From JAICJR01 sp036494715 (lineage in GTDB: Bacteria; Actinomycetota; Thermoleophilia; Solirubrobacterales; Thermoleophilaceae), in the NCBI GenBank assembly GCA_036494715.1, contig DASXNY010000015.1, positions 1 through 59,136 on the forward strand: 59,136 nucleotides of DNA, given 5' to 3'. The position numbers and the translations under genes were made by a program. The notes beneath the pieces were generated by a model. It had not been told where the DNA came from and ran no database searches. It saw only the letters and a list, made by a program, of their open reading frames with translations. Shown here in pieces: positions 56,427-59,136 of the stretch. Position 1 is the first letter of the stretch. Every line of letters begins with the position of its first letter.

Positions 56427-57886
56427 GAGCGTGCGAGGTCGTGTCGCATGAGCGCCGCGAGCGCGAGCACCGTCACCAGCGGCACGGTCGAGTCGGGCGG
56501 GGTGAGGTAGATCGCGACGTTGGAGCTGGCCGCGACGGCCACCACGGACACAACCACCCCGGCGCCGAGCCAGGCGTCATCGGTTCCGTGCCGTGCGCGG
56601 CACCAGCGCGCGCCGTTCCAGATCCCGAAGGCGAGGATGGCGACCAGCGACAGCAGCCCGAGGATGCCCGCCCGCATCCAGATCCAGAGGTACTGCTCGT
56701 GCATGAACGAGCGCGGCGTGCTCACGAGGAAGCCGTCATCGGAGCTGAGCAGGACGGCCCCGTAGTCCGGCCCCCAGCCGAGCCCGCCGACCGGGTGCGA
56801 GCGGATCCTCTGCATGGCGATCCGGTTCTCGTAGTAGCGGTCGTCGAGCGTCTGCTGCTTCAGCCCGGAGTAGTTGGCGATGCTGGCGATGCGGGAGACC
56901 ACGGGGTCGCTCCCGACGGAGGAGCTCTGCGCAAACAGGGCGAAGCCCGCCAGCACCAGCCCCAGGACCGCGACCGTCACCACGAAGCGGTGCCTCGGCC
57001 GGGCCACGAGGGCGGTTGCGCAGAGCCCCAGCGCGAGCCCGAGCAGCATGTTGCGGTTGAGGCTGAGGACCACCCCGGTGAGCGCCACCGCCGCGACGCC
57101 CCCCGCCGCCAGTCTGTGGCGAGCCGGTCCCCAGAGCACACGCGCGAGTGCGAATCCGGCCACGACGTAGACGGTGGTGAGCCCCGGCGGGCGCACCCGC
57201 AAAAAGCCGGTCCCGTCCGAGCTGAGTGACGAGTTGAGGTCGGAGGCCGCGATCAGGAAGAGCCGCGTGGACGGGCCCACGATCACCTGGGCGACCTGGA
57301 GTGCCACCACCACGATCACGCCGGCCGCCACCAGCCTGAACACGAGCGCGCGGTTCCAGATCAGCGCCGCAAGCGCCGGCCAGAACGCGGCGTAGAAGAG
57401 CATCAGCCGCATGTCGAACGTGGCCGCGTGGACGCTCGCGCCGTTCGCGACGCCCACCGCCACGCCTCCGACCACCGCCAGCAGGAAGATCGCGAGCACC
57501 ACGCTCTCCCGCCGTCGCGCGACGCCGCTCAGCGCCCGGCGCAACTCGCGCGGCATGAATGCGAGCGCCGCCAGGGCGAGCCAGAGCAGGATCTCGGCGG
57601 GGACGAACTTGAGCGAGGAGACGCCGATCTCGGGCAGCGCGAGCATGTCGACCGCCGTCCCGACGCTCCACAGGAGGGCGACGTAGCCGGCGCTGGGAAC
57701 TCCCGCGAAGAAAAACAGCAGCACGACGGCGCACGGCAGCAGTGCGAACTTGAGCTCGCCTCTTCCAAGCAACGTGCCGGTCGCCACCGCCGCGCCTAGC
57801 GTCAGCGCCACCCAGACCGGTGTGGACGGCCGCTCCCGCGCCGGGGCTAGCTTGGGCCGTCCCCAGTAGATGTCGTCCAGCAGCAT
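56423..57886 (-). CDS. O-antigen ligase/Wzy-like polymerase
   Basis: A 487-residue integral membrane protein with about 11-12 helices. The large periplasmic loop between later helices contains HPVGGLGWGPDYGAV and RSFMHEQYLWIWMRAGILGLL, the H and HEQ-type pattern of the Wzy_C/O-antigen ligase family. It would join the repeat units outside the membrane. ATG 57886; last codons overlap the GT2 start by 4 nt. No Wzx flippase is seen in the window, so its gene may lie beyond the right edge. Confidence 0.87.
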   Translation of the reverse strand: MLLDDIYWGRPKLAPARERPSTPVWVALTLGAAVATGTLLGRGELKFALLPCAVVLLFFFAGVPSAGYVALLWSVGTAVDMLALPEIGVSSLKFVPAEILLWLALAALAFMPRELRRALSGVARRRESVVLAIFLLAVVGGVAVGVANGASVHAATFDMRLMLFYAAFWPALAALIWNRALVFRLVAAGVIVVVALQVAQVIVGPSTRLFLIAASDLNSSLSSDGTGFLRVRPPGLTTVYVVAGFALARVLWGPARHRLAAGGVAAVALTGVVLSLNRNMLLGLALGLCATALVARPRHRFVVTVAVLGLVLAGFALFAQSSSVGSDPVVSRIASIANYSGLKQQTLDDRYYENRIAMQRIRSHPVGGLGWGPDYGAVLLSSDDGFLVSTPRSFMHEQYLWIWMRAGILGLLSLVAILAFGIWNGARWCRARHGTDDAWLGAGVVVSVVAVAASSNVAIYLTPPDSTVPLVTVLALAALMRHDLARS

Positions 57887-57917
57887 GACCTACTGGAAAT
57901 ACGCGGCGGACCCCCCG

Positions 57918-59126
57918 CTAAATGACGACTGGCTCGAGCGCCCGCTCGAGCAGGGATGCCATCGCCGCGGCCGAGTCGCGGATGTCGAACTCCGCACCGA
58001 CCTTGGCGAGCCCGGCAGCGGCCCGCCCGCGCGCGGCCTCGGGATCCTCGATCACCCGCCGCAGGCCGGCGGCGAGGTCGGCCGCATCCCCCGGCCGGAC
58101 GACGACCCCCGTCACGCCGTCGACGACCAGCTCGGGGATGCCCGAGAGCGACGTCGCCACCACGGGTATCCCAAGTGCCATCGCCTCGATCAGCGCGTTG
58201 GGGATCCCGTCCATGTCGCCGTCCGCGGCCACGACGCTCGGCTGCACCAGGACGTCCGCGGCGGCGACCATCCGACGGACAGCCTCCTCCGGCTGGTCGC
58301 CATGGAAGCGCACCCGCTCCTCGAGCCCCGCCGCTGCCACCAGCCCCCTGATGTGGGGCTCGAGCGGCCCCGTGCCCACCAGGTCGAGCCGCGCCGAGCG
58401 CAAGGCCTCGCAACTCCGCAGGGCCTCGACCAGCACGGCGTGACCCTTCTTCGCCTGGAAGCTGGACACCATCACGAGCCGGGTGGACTCGGCGGTCGGC
58501 GCATGCGCGGGCCGCCGCAGCTCGTCCGTGGCCACGCCGCAGTGCACGAGCGGATACTCGGATCCGCCGCCTGCCCGGGAGCGCAGGAAGCGCCGGTTGT
58601 ACTCCGAGACGCACGCGACGAAGCGCGCGCCGCGCACACGACGGTCGAGACCCCTCGTGCTCATGAACAGGTCGTACGCGTGCGCCGTGATGCTGTAGCT
58701 CACGCCGCTGAATGCGGCGAGCGCCCAGGCGGCCTCCGCCGGTGTGGTGGCGAAGTGGGCGTGTATGTGCGTGATGCCCCGCCGGCGGATCACGGGCACG
58801 AAGCTGCCCGCCAGCACAACCGCGGCCAGGCTCTCGGCAAGCGGGCGCGGCTTGCGGGGGCGATCCGACACCACGGCGCGGAGGACGCGGGCGAGCGCCC
58901 GTGGCCGGCTGACCGAGAGGCGCAGCAGCTCGAGGCAGCCGCGGGCGAAGGAGGCGGTATGGACCGTGCGCGCCCACCTTGCGGCCATCGGATGCACGGT
59001 GCCGCCGCGCCCGGGGCGCAGCGCGAACAGCTCTACCGGAAATCCCGCGCGCTCGGCCACGCCGTCGAGCTCGCGCACCACGAACGTCTCGGTGATCAGC
59101 GGAAAGCGGCACACCAGGTAGGCCAC
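57918..59126 (-). CDS. GT4 glycosyltransferase (5' end possibly beyond window)
   Basis: At least 402 residues of a GT-B enzyme: VAYLVCRFPLITETFVVRELDG (a common ColL/WcaL-like opening), HIHAHFATTPAEAAWAL, LVMVSSFQAKKGHAVLVEAL, and DMDGIPNALIEAMALGIPVVAT with Asp-x7-Glu in place of Glu-x7-Glu. The GTG at 59126 is the first start in the window, but the frame is open to the right edge, so the true start may be a few codons further. First gene of the polysaccharide operon in view, 31 nt before the polymerase. Confidence 0.88.
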   Translation of the reverse strand: MAYLVCRFPLITETFVVRELDGVAERAGFPVELFALRPGRGGTVHPMAARWARTVHTASFARGCLELLRLSVSRPRALARVLRAVVSDRPRKPRPLAESLAAVVLAGSFVPVIRRRGITHIHAHFATTPAEAAWALAAFSGVSYSITAHAYDLFMSTRGLDRRVRGARFVACVSEYNRRFLRSRAGGGSEYPLVHCGVATDELRRPAHAPTAESTRLVMVSSFQAKKGHAVLVEALRSCEALRSARLDLVGTGPLEPHIRGLVAAAGLEERVRFHGDQPEEAVRRMVAAADVLVQPSVVAADGDMDGIPNALIEAMALGIPVVATSLSGIPELVVDGVTGVVVRPGDAADLAAGLRRVIEDPEAARGRAAAGLAKVGAEFDIRDSAAAMASLLERALEPVVI

Positions 59127-59136
59127 CGCGTGCCCG

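Noticed and set aside
1..59136. CRISPR arrays, tRNA/rRNA genes, insertion sequences, integrases or att sites
   Set aside because: No regularly spaced repeats, cloverleaf-like segments, rRNA-like stretches, transposase or recombinase motifs were seen by reading; a tRNAscan or Rfam search would be needed to exclude small RNAs fully.

Overview
The window is gene-dense, very GC-rich DNA (stop-to-start overlaps of 4 nt are common, GTG/TTG starts frequent) from a high-GC actinobacterium-like chromosome. The mix of DUF2252, CYTH-CHAD, PPK2, TreY/GH63/GH13 sugar enzymes, LuxR/NarL regulators and many small SHOCT or stress-type membrane proteins would fit a soil member of the Thermoleophilia/Solirubrobacterales, but that placement is an inference from gene content and not a search result. 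I see no tRNA, rRNA, CRISPR array, transposase, integrase or phage gene.

Layout. 1-1717: tail of a maltooligosyl trehalose synthase gene followed by a GT4 glycosyltransferase (alpha-glucan/trehalose metabolism). 1823-11591: DHA2-type MFS exporter, secreted alpha/beta hydrolase, PRC-barrel protein, SHOCT membrane protein, membrane-anchored phosphodiesterase, MBL-fold hydrolase, DUF2252 protein, a helical-repeat protein coupled to an RDD membrane protein. 11611-18028: a large sensor kinase with its PAS domains after the kinase core, a receiver-only regulator, and a divergent MalT-like LuxR regulator. 18094-29739: a stress and envelope region of small genes (PAP2 phosphatase, DUF7144-like and HdeD membrane proteins, lipoprotein, DUF1269 protein, SHOCT proteins, CMD protein, NarL response regulator plus MASE1 histidine kinase, K+ channel, second MFS exporter, degenerate anti-sigma ATPase, NfeD-like protein). 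29826-34858: YihY-type membrane protein, PPK2, CYTH-CHAD and a diacylglycerol-kinase-like protein, all closely spaced, which looks like a polyphosphate module. 34869-44643: HD-domain protein, SRPBCC protein, chloroperoxidase-type and epoxide-hydrolase-type alpha/beta hydrolases, a translationally coupled GH63-GH13 pair, transketolase.

44669-59126 is an exopolysaccharide/capsule cluster, almost all on the minus strand and heavily overlapped: (window edge) GT4, O-antigen-ligase/Wzy-like polymerase, GT2, CelD-type acyltransferase, GT4, JmjC-like cupin, Wzz-Wzc-like co-polymerase/ATPase, short polyprenyl-phosphate sugar transferase, Gfo/Idh/MocA dehydrogenase, GT4, and a GINT1-type beta-propeller protein. 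A secreted GHL15-like glycosidase lies inside it on the opposite strand. No Wzx flippase is visible in the window.

The most unusual signals are (i) a recurrent 17-bp palindrome, TCAYCC-N5-GGRTGA, found at least six times between 18.8 and 30.8 kb, three times with its end 34-35 nt before a start codon, which suggests a local stress-type regulon; (ii) two small paralogous Trp-rich proteins of unknown function (18094-18315 and 29151-29402) that align without gaps; and (iii) a histidine kinase with inverted domain order paired with a stand-alone receiver.
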